From Hyphococcus sp. (GTDB lineage: Bacteria > Pseudomonadota > Alphaproteobacteria > Caulobacterales > Parvularculaceae): DNA of 64,000 nucleotides. Shown piece by piece: positions 45,411 to 54,771 of this stretch. The stretch spans positions 310,001-374,000 of the forward strand of contig JANQJK010000016.1 in assembly GCA_028281665.1 (NCBI GenBank), written 5' to 3'. Every line of letters starts with the position of its first letter. The stretch's first letter is position 1. The notes under the pieces are model-generated. The model was not told the origin of the DNA. It saw only the letters and a program-made list of their open reading frames with translations, and searched no databases. The position numbers were made by a program, and so were the translations under genes.

Positions 45411-47120
45411 CTACCAGCCACCCCCGCCGCCGCCTCCGCCACCGCCGCCGGAAAATCCTCCGCCGCCGGAACCGGACGAGCTTGAACTCTGCGGCATGGC
45501 GGACGAAACGCCCGATGACATAGACGCCACAAGCGCTTTGTTCATGCCGTAGAGCGAACGGTATCCATGACTGCGGCCGGTCGACCAATATGGATCGTAG
45601 GCTTCGGCTTCCCGCGGCAAAGTCTTTTCGAAATGCTTCGTCCACGGTTTTTCAACGCCGAGTGCGATGGCGTATGGAAGGAAGCGTTCGTATCGTTCCA
45701 CCGTCAACACGGGCGGCGCGCCCGCGCCGACCTCCGCCATGTTGATTTGCAGTTTTTCCGCCGTTTCAAGGTATAGTTTGAAGCCTTCGATTTCGGTACG
45801 GATTTTCTGCCCTTTCTCCGTCGCCGCCGGCAGAAGATAAGCAAAGAGCAGGTTCACCAGGGTGAGGGCGCCAACCCCGGCAAAATGCCACGGCGTCCAT
45901 TGCAGGGCCATTACGGCAGACAGGGCGACAACCGCGATACTGGCGCCGGCGGCAAGTGCAATAAATCCAAAGTTCCATTTGAAATACTCGGCCCCGAAGC
46001 GCCGGGACAGATTTGACCGAAACTTCTGATACGCCTTTGTAAAAGTCATGTCTGTCTTGCCGCCAATCGTTCGCGAACCGCCCCGCGACAGCAGTTTTTT
46101 CAGTAGCAATCGTTCGGCGGGGAAGACAGTTTTGCCAGTCTCGTCATCGTCGAAGCGGGTCAGCGTTGTTTTCTTTTTGCTGATCGGATCGATCCTGATC
46201 CATTTGTTGATCCCGAGATTGATGAGCGATGCGATCAGCGCGTCATGTCCCTTCAATTGACGGTGGTAGACATAGTGAACGCCCGCGGGCGAGTGGCCTT
46301 TCGGCGGTTCATAGCGCGGGAAGACCGGCCCTTTCGGTGGGTCGATCCCAACGCGCCGCCAGGCGAGATAGTGAAAAACGGAAACGCCGACTGCGCCGAG
46401 TGTCAGGATGAATAGCGAGCCGTTCAGCGCCCACCAATTGGCTCGCTTATCGGCGGCGGACGGCGGGTCGATGGCGCCTTTTTCCAGACTGAGCGAGATC
46501 GTCATGCCCTCGCGAGCCGAGAAGCCCCGCGTTGCTTCGAATATGTGGGCGCCGTTTTCGTAGGCGTAGCGGTAGTCGCGGCCCTGTTCGCCAAAGCCGC
46601 CCGTATAAGCGTCAGCGCCCGTAGCGTTTGCGCTATCGGGGAGCGTGACTGCCACGCGGGCGCGGGCAATGGGAAACGCCCAGTATTGGCCGATTGCGTT
46701 CCAGTAGAGTTCGTCATGGGTCTGAAAGTACCGGATCTGGTTTTTGACGCTGTATTCGATCTCGTAAACGTGCCGGCCATTGTCGAGGAAGACGTCCGGA
46801 TCGCCGATGCGCCACCGAGCGGCGTTGCCGACGCGGGAGATTTCGTACGGTTCTTTTTCTCCGTCCCGTCGGATGCGTTTAACGTCGTATCGAAAGGGAA
46901 GGGTGACGCCGTTTTCCTCATAGAGCCGCGGCAGGTCGCGAAAGATGCCGCGGCGTATCCGATTGCCCTCGGATGTGACGTCGATCGTTTCCGTCACCAG
47001 GATATCGCCGTCTTGTTCGACAGTAATCTTGACGTCGTAGCTGTCGATTTGCTCTGCGGCGAGCGCGGCGGACGGCGCGCCAATTGCGATGAGCAGCGAA
47101 AGCGTGACGATGCGGATCAT
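45411..47120 (-). CDS. DUF2207 membrane protein with glycine-rich end
   Basis: About 569 residues. A signal peptide (SLLIAIGAPSAALA) is followed by a large extracytoplasmic DUF2207 domain (YDVKITVEQDGDILVTETIDV, RGIFRDLP), membrane segments near 235-255 and a pair near 385-430, and a cytoplasmic part (FERYERFLPYAIALGVEKPW-like motif). The C-terminus is Ser- then Gly-rich, ending in more than ten Gly and a Trp. DUF2207 proteins pair with LemA; here lemA ends 11 bases upstream. Role unknown, probably envelope-associated. The ATG 47120 is preferred to an upstream TTG. Confidence 0.88.
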   Translation of the reverse strand: MIRIVTLSLLIAIGAPSAALAAEQIDSYDVKITVEQDGDILVTETIDVTSEGNRIRRGIFRDLPRLYEENGVTLPFRYDVKRIRRDGEKEPYEISRVGNAARWRIGDPDVFLDNGRHVYEIEYSVKNQIRYFQTHDELYWNAIGQYWAFPIARARVAVTLPDSANATGADAYTGGFGEQGRDYRYAYENGAHIFEATRGFSAREGMTISLSLEKGAIDPPSAADKRANWWALNGSLFILTLGAVGVSVFHYLAWRRVGIDPPKGPVFPRYEPPKGHSPAGVHYVYHRQLKGHDALIASLINLGINKWIRIDPISKKKTTLTRFDDDETGKTVFPAERLLLKKLLSRGGSRTIGGKTDMTFTKAYQKFRSNLSRRFGAEYFKWNFGFIALAAGASIAVVALSAVMALQWTPWHFAGVGALTLVNLLFAYLLPAATEKGQKIRTEIEGFKLYLETAEKLQINMAEVGAGAPPVLTVERYERFLPYAIALGVEKPWTKHFEKTLPREAEAYDPYWSTGRSHGYRSLYGMNKALVASMSSGVSSAMPQSSSSSGSGGGGFSGGGGGGGGGGGW

Positions 47121-47131
47121 TGCGTGGTGTC

Positions 47132-47686
47132 TCAAGGGGCGACCTCCGGTGCGATACGGTCAGGTCCTTGAATCTCGAAATAGTCGCGCCTGGAAAACCC
47201 GAATGCGCCGGCAACGAGATTGATCGGAAAACTTGCGGCAAAGGTGTTCAGTTCACGGACGGCGCCGTTGTAAAAGCGCCGCGCCATTTCAATCTTGTCT
47301 TCGGTCTCGGCGAGCTGGTGTTGCAGCTCAAGAAAGTTTTCGTTGGCTTTGAGGTCGGGGTAGTCCTCGGCGACGGCGATCAGCTTTGAGACGGGTGCGG
47401 AAAGGGCGCTCTCCGCGGCGCCTCTCGCGGTCGGATCGTCGCCGGCGGCCATCGCGGCGTTGCGCCGGGCTGTGACGTCTTCAAACAGTTGGCGCTCATG
47501 GGCGGCGTAGCCTTTGACAGTCGTCACCAGCGGCGGAATGAGGTCGGCGCGGCGCTTCAACTGGACATCGATATCGGCCCAGCCATTGTCCGTGAGCTGC
47601 CTGCGACGCACGAGGATGTTGTAGGCCGCCGCGGCGCCGAGGGCGGCCGCGCCGGCGATAATCAGTAGTACCAACAGGAAATCCAT
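47132..47686 (-). CDS. LemA-family protein
   Basis: About 184 residues: an N-terminal membrane helix (DFLLVLLIIAGAAALGAAAAY), then the coiled helical LemA core (DIDVQLKRRADLIPPLVTTV, LQHQLAETEDKIEMARRFYN, FAASFPINLVAGAFGF). GGAGGGG lies just before ATG 47686. Forms a two-gene unit with the DUF2207 protein. Confidence 0.94.
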   Translation of the reverse strand: MDFLLVLLIIAGAAALGAAAAYNILVRRRQLTDNGWADIDVQLKRRADLIPPLVTTVKGYAAHERQLFEDVTARRNAAMAAGDDPTARGAAESALSAPVSKLIAVAEDYPDLKANENFLELQHQLAETEDKIEMARRFYNGAVRELNTFAASFPINLVAGAFGFSRRDYFEIQGPDRIAPEVAP

Positions 47687-47852
47687 GAGCCCCTCCGTCA
47701 CGCCTTGCTCCTAATATGGCGCGATTGCATGGTGGTTTAAGGCTTGAATTTGCAGGTCTTTGCAACCATGCGGCTTGAAGGGCGCGGCGATGCCGGTATA
47801 GTCCGCCGCCTTCGCTGCGGGCGACGCCATTCGGGTGTCGGTTGCGGCCGGT

Positions 47853-47929
47853 CGGAGCGTAGCGCAGCCTGGTAGCGCACTTCACTGGGGGTGAAGGGGT
47901 CGTGAGTTCGAATCTCGCCGCTCCGACCA
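47853..47929 (+). tRNA. tRNA-Pro (anticodon GGG)
   Basis: Cloverleaf with acceptor CGGAGCG/CGCTCCG, D arm GCGC...GCGC, anticodon stem CTTCA/TGAAG with loop CTGGGGG, T arm GTGAG-TTCGAAT-CTCGC, discriminator A and encoded CCA. Opposite-strand frames reading RFELTTPSPPVKCATRLRYAP are shadows of it. Confidence 0.97.
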
Positions 47930-48044
47930 TTTATCTAATGATTCTAGCGACTTGTGTGAAAGTTCGGACCGGGGCGCCCAGCTGCGGCGGCTTCGGGTAT
48001 AGTACCCTTGGAGTTGGAAGTCTGTTGCGTAAGGGGGATCGACG

Positions 48045-48383
48045 ATGACCCGAGAACCGAAATTGCCGAAAGGTGTGCCGACGGATAACGCCGGCGGCCC
48101 AGCGTCAGATGGATCGGCGCGCGGCTATGCAGCGCCGGATACGGTGACGCCGACATTCGTCAGGCCGGCGTCCGGCGACAGTAAGCTAAACGCCGACGCG
48201 ACGAAAACGCCGCGGCGCGATCTGATGTCCCGGGAACATCAGAACCTGACTTTACTGATCGCGGTGGTGGCGCTCGCCATGGCTATCGGCGGCGTTTTGT
48301 TGTTGCGGACGCCGAAGCCGCAGTTAATGCCGCCCTGTTCAGAACAGCCGGAGTGGAATCAGTTCAACTGCCGCGCCGACTAA
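48045..48383 (+). CDS. Hypothetical single-pass membrane protein
   Basis: A 112-residue protein. A disordered Pro/Ala/Asp-rich N-terminal 65 residues is followed by one membrane helix (LTLLIAVVALAMAIGGVLLL) and a short tail with two Cys (PPCSEQPEWNQFNC). No family recognised. It converges with the J-domain gene, overlapping at the stop codons. Confidence 0.6.
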   Translation: MTREPKLPKGVPTDNAGGPASDGSARGYAAPDTVTPTFVRPASGDSKLNADATKTPRRDLMSREHQNLTLLIAVVALAMAIGGVLLLRTPKPQLMPPCSEQPEWNQFNCRAD

Positions 48384-48922
48384 ACTGCTTCACGCTCGCG
48401 TATGATTTTCTGATAGGCGTAATTCAGCTTTTGCGTTGCCCGCAATGCGGCCTGCGCAAGATCGTCGTCGAGGCCGAGCGCGGCGACGGAGTCAGGATGC
48501 ACCATCTTGATGCGCGATTTATAGGCGGCGCGGACTTCATCGATCGGCGCTGACGGGTCGATCTTTAACAGCGCATACGGATCGAATTTTCGTCCGGCCG
48601 GTTTTTCTGAGGCGCTGCTATCGTCGCGTTGTTCTTCGTCCGGTGCGGCGTTCGCGCCGATTTTGTCTTCGTAGATCTCTTCGCCGGCTGTCTCCGCGCT
48701 GTTCATTTCAACGATGGACGCGATCTGCGATTTCGCAAGCATCATCAGGTCGCCATCGTCCCGTCGAACCGGGATAAAGCTCCGCTCGTCGTTAAGGAGG
48801 TCCGCCAGCCGGTGACCGACGGCAACATAAACGATAGCGTCGAAAGGCTCTTCCCCGCCCAAGCGGATTGAGACGGCGAGCGGGTCTTTCTGACGGACTT
48901 TCGCTGATCTCTGATTATACAT
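48380..48922 (-). CDS. J-domain protein with C-terminal DnaJ module
   Basis: About 180 residues. An N-terminal domain of unknown type (KDPLAVSIRLGGEEPFDAIVYV, RSFIPVRRDDGDLMML) precedes an acidic linker and a C-terminal J domain (DPYALLKIDPSAPIDEVRAAY, KMVHPDSVAAL with HPD, QKLNYAYQKI). It should stimulate an Hsp70 ATPase; the N-terminal part may choose the client. ATG 48922 follows GGAGG at nine bases; the frame is open 81 bases further up. Confidence 0.85.
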   Translation of the reverse strand: MYNQRSAKVRQKDPLAVSIRLGGEEPFDAIVYVAVGHRLADLLNDERSFIPVRRDDGDLMMLAKSQIASIVEMNSAETAGEEIYEDKIGANAAPDEEQRDDSSASEKPAGRKFDPYALLKIDPSAPIDEVRAAYKSRIKMVHPDSVAALGLDDDLAQAALRATQKLNYAYQKIIREREAV

Positions 48923-49022
48923 TGGGCCTGCCTCCAGCGCGTACGGGACGAAATCGGCGTCCGAGTCCCGCTTTAAGGATTTGTTTAGCAAACCTCGCGC
49001 CAAGAACGGCCAGTTGCCGCGA

Positions 49023-49238
49023 TTAACTATCCCGATCCCGGGATTCTTCGCGGTTCGCCCAGATGATCAGATATCGAACCGGCAACGCCCAGGCGAGGCC
49101 GGCGACGACATAATACGGAACCTTAAGGATCTGAGCGTTGGGGACGCGCTCTCCGAGCGCCGCGGCGGCAAAGAAATAAACCACGAGCCCGGGCAGGAGG
49201 ACGAGCAGGGCAATCAGCTTTTTGAGGCGCGGCGACAT
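49023..49238 (-). CDS. DUF2842 membrane protein
   Basis: A 71-residue protein with two membrane helices (LIALLVLLPGLVVYFFAAAAL, ILKVPYYVVAGLAWALPVRYLI) and a charged C-terminus with RYLIIWANRE. DUF2842 is typical of alphaproteobacteria; function unknown. It stands alone between the J-domain and ctaA genes. Confidence 0.9.
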   Translation of the reverse strand: MSPRLKKLIALLVLLPGLVVYFFAAAALGERVPNAQILKVPYYVVAGLAWALPVRYLIIWANREESRDRDS

Positions 49239-49325
49239 GCCCCTCTTCTAGCGTTAATTCGTGGCCGAGCGCCGCGACGCGGGGTCGCAAGCGAAGGCCC
49301 GGCGGATCGTTTATGACGCGGGGCC

Positions 49326-50360
49326 ATGTCACTAAACGAAAACAAAGCCTCAGCGACCACGGCGCCCCGCCAGATTGCGATCTGGCTGTTTGTCATTTGC
49401 GGCCTTGTTGCGCTTATGGTGATCGTTGGCGGCGCAACGCGGCTTACCGATTCGGGCCTGTCGATTACCGAATGGCGCCCGGTCACCGGCGCTATCCCGC
49501 CGCTTTCCGAAGCTGCCTGGCTCGAAGAATTCGCTAAATACAAGACCATTCCGGAATACACCGAGGTGAACGCCGGCATGAGCCTTGAAGAATTCAAGGT
49601 CATTTACTGGTGGGAGTGGGGGCACCGATTTCTCGGACGTCTCATCGGCGTCGCGTTCTTCGTTCCGTTTGTTTACTTTGTCGCGACCCGGAAAGCGCGG
49701 GGCGCGCTGGCGTTGAAGCTCGGCGGCCTGTTTGTCCTTGGCGGCCTGCAAGGCGCCCTTGGCTGGTGGATGGTATCGTCGGGGCTCGCTGACCGCGTAG
49801 ACGTCAGCCAGTACAGGCTTGCCGCGCATCTGGGGCTCGCCGTCCTGCTTTTCGGCGCGATGTTCTGGCTCGCCCTTGATCTGTGGCCGGACGAAAAACC
49901 GCATGGTCCGCGCCGCTTGTTCCCTGCGTCGCTGGCGCTTGCGGCCGCTGTCTACGGGCAGATAATCCTTGGCGCTTTTGTGGCCGGGCTGCGCGCCGGG
50001 CACAGCTTCAACACGTGGCCTTTGATGGACGGCGAATTCATACCAAAGGGGTATTTTTCCGGCGCGCCGCGATTTGGCGATCTCTTTGAGACGATCGCGG
50101 CGGTGCAGTTCAATCATCGGATCGGCGCCTACCTTCTGGCTGCATTTGCCGTCTGGTTTTGGTTCGCCGCTCGAAAGACGGCGCTGAGGGACCACGCATC
50201 CTTCGTTCTGCATGTGGTCTTCGTGCAGATTTTTCTTGGCGTCATTACCGTCGTGGCGGCAACGCCGATTGGCCTCGGCCTGCTGCACCAGGCGGGCGCA
50301 CTCATTTTGTTCGCCGCCGCCGTGTATGCGGCGCATGGCGCCAAGCGCGACCCGGTTTGA
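49326..50360 (+). CDS. ctaA: Heme A synthase (COX15/CtaA)
   Basis: A 344-residue, eight-helix enzyme that oxidises heme O to heme A for cytochrome aa3 oxidase. Motifs with heme-ligand His: GATRLTDSGLSITEWRPVTG, EFKVIYWWEWGHRFLGRLIG, YRLAAHLGLAV, NHRIGAYLLA and GLLHQAGAL. Stands alone; cytochrome oxidase genes are not in the window. Confidence 0.96.
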   Translation: MSLNENKASATTAPRQIAIWLFVICGLVALMVIVGGATRLTDSGLSITEWRPVTGAIPPLSEAAWLEEFAKYKTIPEYTEVNAGMSLEEFKVIYWWEWGHRFLGRLIGVAFFVPFVYFVATRKARGALALKLGGLFVLGGLQGALGWWMVSSGLADRVDVSQYRLAAHLGLAVLLFGAMFWLALDLWPDEKPHGPRRLFPASLALAAAVYGQIILGAFVAGLRAGHSFNTWPLMDGEFIPKGYFSGAPRFGDLFETIAAVQFNHRIGAYLLAAFAVWFWFAARKTALRDHASFVLHVVFVQIFLGVITVVAATPIGLGLLHQAGALILFAAAVYAAHGAKRDPV

Positions 50361-50389
50361 TGGCGGCGGCCTCATGGGCCGTCGAACCT

Positions 50390-51529
50390 TCACTCGCTGA
50401 TCGGCAGCGTCGGGTTGATAATGAGATTGTTCGTTTCTTCGTTTGTCGGCGCCTCTCCGCGCGGGTTCGCTGGCGGCAGTGACGGAATGCCGAGCGCATT
50501 GGCGACGCCATTCGCCGGGATGAGGCGAACAGCAGGCGTTTCGCCGGCGACGCCCAGCGCAATCGCGCCGTCCCGATAAAGCCCGCCGAGATTGGCGACC
50601 GAGGCGCCCATAACGGTAGCCTGAGTCACCGCGTCAATGTCGTCCGCGGCGTCGATGCGCGTTGCGCCAAGGGCATGACCGTCGCTTGCATCGAACAGTT
50701 CGACAATACCGGTTTCTCCGTCCAGAACGGCAATTTGTCCCGCTACGGACGAACCGTCATCGGCCTGAACGGAACCCATAAACGCGATGCCCGGCGAATT
50801 GTCCGCGAAAGCGACCGCGAAAGGCGTCTCGAAGGATTGGTCCGAATCGACGCGGTAAACTTCACCGCTTGTTGTGAGAACGTAAACAATACCTGTCGCA
50901 TCGACGGTGCAAGCCGCAGCTGTGTCAGGAATTGGCATGCCGTTTTCGCCGTTGATTGAGATGCGCGCCGTCTCGCCATTCATCGCCGGCGCGACATTAA
51001 AGATCTTCAGCTCTCCCCGTTGGATGACAAAAAGCGTCGGGTCCGGGCTGTTTGCGGCGCGGCCGAAACAGAAGCCCCTTACGGACCCGCGAATGGTGGG
51101 CCCCCCCTCCAGAGGAAGGAACAGGCGTGACACATTATCGATGCCGAAAAACTGAAAGGCGCCTTCGGCTTCATCGAATGTCGCGGCGACACCGGCGGCG
51201 AGGGGGCCGAAGCCGATATAGCTGATGGCGACGCCCTGTAACGAAACGCCTGGAATGCGGCTGACCTCGGTTCTGTCTTCGACATTGTAGGAGGCGAGGC
51301 CGTCGGCGGACGCAACAACAATCAGCGAATTGAAAGAAACGTTCGGGTGGGTCCAGAAATCGATCCCCGTTGGCGGCGCCGTCAGATCGGAGAGAGCGTC
51401 GCTTGCGATGACGCCGACGGGATCCGGGGCCTGTTTTGCTTCATCGGCGATCGGCGTATCGACGCGCTCGCCGCAGGCGGTCGCGGCAAGCAAGGCGGCG
51501 ACGGCGGCAATAAGACAGGCTCGGTTCAT
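50390..51529 (-). CDS. Phytase-like beta-propeller lipoprotein
   Basis: About 379 residues. Lipoprotein signal LIAAVAALLAATAC, then a six-bladed propeller like 3-phytase (DFWTHPNVSFNSLIVVAS, YNVEDRTEVSRIPGV, SYIGFGPLAAGVAATFDE and IAVLDGETGIVELFD). Phytases cleave inositol phosphates using Ca-bound Asp/Glu sites; I cannot confirm those residues here, so the substrate is open. Start ATG 51529 gives the lipoprotein signal; the frame extends 51 bases more. Convergent with ctaA. Confidence 0.72.
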   Translation of the reverse strand: MNRACLIAAVAALLAATACGERVDTPIADEAKQAPDPVGVIASDALSDLTAPPTGIDFWTHPNVSFNSLIVVASADGLASYNVEDRTEVSRIPGVSLQGVAISYIGFGPLAAGVAATFDEAEGAFQFFGIDNVSRLFLPLEGGPTIRGSVRGFCFGRAANSPDPTLFVIQRGELKIFNVAPAMNGETARISINGENGMPIPDTAAACTVDATGIVYVLTTSGEVYRVDSDQSFETPFAVAFADNSPGIAFMGSVQADDGSSVAGQIAVLDGETGIVELFDASDGHALGATRIDAADDIDAVTQATVMGASVANLGGLYRDGAIALGVAGETPAVRLIPANGVANALGIPSLPPANPRGEAPTNEETNNLIINPTLPISE

Positions 51530-51675
51530 CTCGTGCTGGCTCCATTCCAGGCATTGCGGGCCAGACGGGCCGGCGACCACGGGTTACTCGGTGCGGTATA
51601 TCCGCGACCGGCGTTCAGGGCCATCCACCCGGTCATTGGGACGCTGGAGCAACAGAAGCTCTGAGTTCGATCGTG

Positions 51676-51693
51676 GTGGTATTATAATACCAC
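51676..51693. promoter_or_regulatory. Perfect 18-bp palindrome upstream of rplM-rpsI
   Basis: GTGGTATTATAATACCAC is exactly self-complementary with an AT core (TATTATAATA) that could also contain a -10 element. It lies 165 bases before rplM and 146 before the phytase-like start on the other strand, in the 328-base gap between the two genes. An operator for an unknown dimeric regulator fits; the rest of that gap shows no gene. Confidence 0.5.
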
Positions 51694-51857
51694 ACAAATA
51701 TCATGCTGTTTTCAAATAGTTTCTCGGAAGATGTTGACGCAGTTATGGCCCGCAGGTATTTGGCCGCCTTCCTCGCTCAGGATCTCCTGTTGGAGGACGG
51801 AATATCGCCGGGATTGTCCCGACAGACGCCAATACGGCAGATTTGAAGCAGGCAGAC

Positions 51858-52325
51858 ATGAATACATACGCCATGAAACCCGCGGACGCGGAAAAGGGCT
51901 GGACGCTGATCGACGCTGAAGGCCTCGTTGTCGGCCGGCTCGCCTCCATTATTGCGACCCGCCTGCGCGGCAAGCACAAACCCACATACACGCCTCATGT
52001 AGACATGGGCGACCATGTGGTCGTTGTGAACGCCGAGAAAGTGGTGTTCACCGGCAACAAAATGGCTGGCAAAAAGTTCTACTGGCACACCGGCTATCCG
52101 GGCGGGATCAAGGAGCGCACGATGGAAAAGATCATCGGCGGCGCCCATCCTGAACGCGTCCTGATGAAGGCGGTCGAGCGCATGATGCCTAAGGATTCGC
52201 CGCTCGCGCGCAAGCAGATGACCGGGCTGAAAATATACGCCGGGCCGGAGCACCCCCATGAGGCCCAAAGCCCCGTAACGCTCGACGTTGCCGCAATGAA
52301 CCCCAAAAACAAGAAGGACCGCTAG
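51858..52325 (+). CDS. rplM: 50S ribosomal protein L13
   Basis: About 155 residues: [21 protein letters not shown], then [20 protein letters not shown] and the [13 protein letters not shown] end region. ATG 51858 is preferred to an upstream TTG. Cotranscribed with rpsI three bases later, the universal pair. Confidence 0.97.
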   Translation: MNTYAMKPADAEKGWTLIDAEGLVVGRLASIIATRLRGKHKPTYTPHVDMGDHVVVVNAEKVVFTGNKMAGKKFYWHTGYPGGIKERTMEKIIGGAHPERVLMKAVERMMPKDSPLARKQMTGLKIYAGPEHPHEAQSPVTLDVAAMNPKNKKDR

Positions 52326-52328
52326 ATC

Positions 52329-52820
52329 ATGAGTTCAACGTCATTCGAAGATCTCAAGGACGCCGCGGTCGAGGCGGGTGTCGTTGAAGCGACGGCGGAG
52401 CCGGAAGCGCTGCCCGAGCCGAAGATCGACGCTCAAGGCCGCGCTTACGCGACCGGCAAGCGGAAAACGGCTGTCGCGCGGGTGTGGATCAAGCCGGGCG
52501 CGGGCCGCATTATCGTCAACGACAAGGATCATACCGACTATTTCGGCCGACCCGTGCTACAGATGATTATCAAGCAGCCGCTCGCCGCCGCTGAACGCAA
52601 TGACCAGTATGACGTGATCTGTTCGGTCAAGGGATCGGGTCCGTCGGGTCAGGCCGGCGCGGTGCGTCACGGCATCGCACGTGCGCTCACATATTTTGAG
52701 CCCTCGCTTCGGTCGGTGTTGAAAAAGGGTGGATTTCTTACCCGAGACAGCCGGGTCGTTGAGCGGAAGAAGTACGGACGCAAGAAAGCACGGCGGTCGT
52801 TCCAGTTCTCAAAACGTTAA
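52329..52820 (+). CDS. rpsI: 30S ribosomal protein S9
   Basis: A 163-residue protein. After about 40 acidic N-terminal residues unusual for short S9s but seen in this class, the core has [48 protein letters not shown] and the end [17 protein letters not shown], whose last residues contact the P-site tRNA. Confidence 0.97.
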   Translation: MSSTSFEDLKDAAVEAGVVEATAEPEALPEPKIDAQGRAYATGKRKTAVARVWIKPGAGRIIVNDKDHTDYFGRPVLQMIIKQPLAAAERNDQYDVICSVKGSGPSGQAGAVRHGIARALTYFEPSLRSVLKKGGFLTRDSRVVERKKYGRKKARRSFQFSKR

Positions 52821-52985
52821 TCCGGGTCGCTACGCGCTTACGGATTTTTCCGCAGTCTGTGGAGAAATTTTTCTTGCGCCGGTGCGAATCAGTTTTGCCG
52901 GCGCAAATGTTTCCGATTCGTAATTTGTGTTAACGGCGGAGATGACCCAAGCTCAAACTCTGCAGTGTTTTCAAGTTGTTAAAGG

Positions 52986-53026
52986 CCGCTCGCTTGTTTC
53001 CCCCAACAAGCGGGCGGTTTTTCTTT
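52986..53026. terminator. Intrinsic terminator after rpsI
   Basis: CCGCTCGCTTGTT pairs with AACAAGCGGGCGG (one G-T pair) across a short loop and runs into TTTTTCTTTT. It ends the rplM-rpsI message before the convergent AidB gene. The 240 bases between the genes hold nothing else recognisable. Confidence 0.9.
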
Positions 53027-53062
53027 TGGACTATTTATCCGTAGACGGACGCTGATTGCTGC

Positions 53063-54715
53063 TCAGCATGGTTGTGCCAGCTGAACAATTTCGCGTTGCA
53101 TAACGGTGTCGCTGATCGCGCCATAGGCGAGCGATCTGTTTTCCGGGTCGAGACGCGCGATGCAGAAACCTTCAAAAACTTCCGAAGGCGCGTTTGCGGC
53201 GAGGCTTGCTCCTTGCAGCGCCAGCGCCATTTCTTCCGCGAATGCGCGCGCCGTCGATTCGTTCAGCGCGCCGGGTTTGCGCCATCTGTCCAACCGAGAA
53301 ACATGGGCGCCGAAGTTTGGATGCGCGCCCTCCGCGTTTTTGATTTCGCGCAATACTGCGTCGAGCGACTCCGGTTCGCGGGCGATTGCACGCAATATGT
53401 CGAGGGCGATGACATTGCCTGAGCCTTCCCAGATAGCGTTAAGCGGCGCCGTTCGATAAAGGCGCGGCATGCCGCTTTCCTCTACAAAACCTGCGCCGCC
53501 GAGACATTCGAGCGCCTCGTAAACGACGCTCGGCTGACGTTTGCACACCCAGTATTTGGCAATTGGCGTTGCAAGACGCGCAAAGGCGGCTTCATGTTCG
53601 TCGTCGCTGCGCCGGTCGAATGCATGAGCGAGCCTGAAGGCAAGCGCCGTCGCGGCCCAGGTTTCGATTGCGAGATCTGCAAGGACCGCCGTCATCGCCG
53701 GCTGATCGATCAGCTTCTTCTGAAACGCAGTGCGATGGGCCGTGTGCCAGAGCGCCTGAGCAAGGGCGGCGCGCATCCCCCCGGCGGAGCCAACGATGCA
53801 GTCGAGGCGCGTGTGCATCACCATCTCAATAATCGTCTTGACGCCGCGGCCGGCCTCGCCGACGCGGCGCGCCCAGGCATGGTGATACTCGATTTCAGAG
53901 GACGCATTCGACCGGTCGCCCATTTTGTCTTTCAGACGCATGATGTGAAACGCATTCCGGCTTCCGTCAGGACGCCAGCGCGGCACGAGGAAGCAGGTTA
54001 CACCGGCGTCCGTGCGGGCAAGGGTCAGAAAGGCGTCGCACATGGGCGCGGAGCAGAACCATTTGTGACCAACAAGTTCGAACTCGTCGCTGCCGATGGA
54101 ATGTGCGCGGGTTTCGTTGGCGCGTATGTCGGAGCCGCCCTGTTTTTCCGTCATGGCCATGCCCATGGTCGCGGCGCTTTTCTCTGTGGGTGGAATAAAG
54201 CGCCGGTCGTAAGCGGGCATTGTGACAAGCGGCTCCCACTCCGCAGCGATCTCCCGGGCGTGACGGAGGGCCGGGACCACGGCGTAGGTCATCGACATGG
54301 GACAGCAAACGCCGCCGTCGGTTTGTCCCAGCATGTACATCAATGCCGAGTGCAGAACGTGCCCGCCGGACTTCTCCGTCCAGGCCGCGCCGGCGATGCC
54401 GGCGGAAAGACCAAGGTCCATCAAATGATGATAGGCCGGGTGAAATTCGACCTCGTCGATGCGGTGGCCAAACCGGTCGAAATTGACAAGCTGAGGTGGA
54501 AACCGGTTTGCCTGGCGGCTCCACTCAACCGCCTCCGCCGACCCGGCGCGCGCTCCGAAATCAGTCAGGCGATCGCTGAAACGGTCGCCGCCAAATGCCG
54601 ATACGGCGCCTTTCAGCGCTGCGTCAGACAGAAAGAGGTTTGCGTCCTCAAAAGGCGGCGGCTGGTTGGCGACAGTATGCGTCGCCAGCTCGGCATTCGG
54701 GTTTCGATGAGCCAT
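53063..54715 (-). CDS. aidB: AidB-like acyl-CoA dehydrogenase
   Basis: About 550 residues, close to E. coli AidB (541). Core motifs include MTYAVVPALRH, GMAMTEKQGGSDIRANET, GHKWFCSAPMCDAFL and LNAIWEGSGNVIALD. AidB protects DNA against alkylation and is FAD-bound. ATG 54715 (MAHRNPNAE) is preferred; the frame begins 18 bases earlier with TTG. Last gene of a five-gene operon (GST, GFA, SDR, HAD, AidB). Confidence 0.88.
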   Translation of the reverse strand: MAHRNPNAELATHTVANQPPPFEDANLFLSDAALKGAVSAFGGDRFSDRLTDFGARAGSAEAVEWSRQANRFPPQLVNFDRFGHRIDEVEFHPAYHHLMDLGLSAGIAGAAWTEKSGGHVLHSALMYMLGQTDGGVCCPMSMTYAVVPALRHAREIAAEWEPLVTMPAYDRRFIPPTEKSAATMGMAMTEKQGGSDIRANETRAHSIGSDEFELVGHKWFCSAPMCDAFLTLARTDAGVTCFLVPRWRPDGSRNAFHIMRLKDKMGDRSNASSEIEYHHAWARRVGEAGRGVKTIIEMVMHTRLDCIVGSAGGMRAALAQALWHTAHRTAFQKKLIDQPAMTAVLADLAIETWAATALAFRLAHAFDRRSDDEHEAAFARLATPIAKYWVCKRQPSVVYEALECLGGAGFVEESGMPRLYRTAPLNAIWEGSGNVIALDILRAIAREPESLDAVLREIKNAEGAHPNFGAHVSRLDRWRKPGALNESTARAFAEEMALALQGASLAANAPSEVFEGFCIARLDPENRSLAYGAISDTVMQREIVQLAQPC

Positions 54716-54771
54716 GGGCTTATAATAGCCCAACGCGGACGCCCGGAAAAATGAATTGCGCAGGCGACGGA

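Noticed and set aside
47496-47930. Minus-strand frame containing RFELTTPSPPVKCATRLRYAP
   Set aside because: This is the classic false protein made from the complement of a tRNA-Pro gene plus part of lemA.
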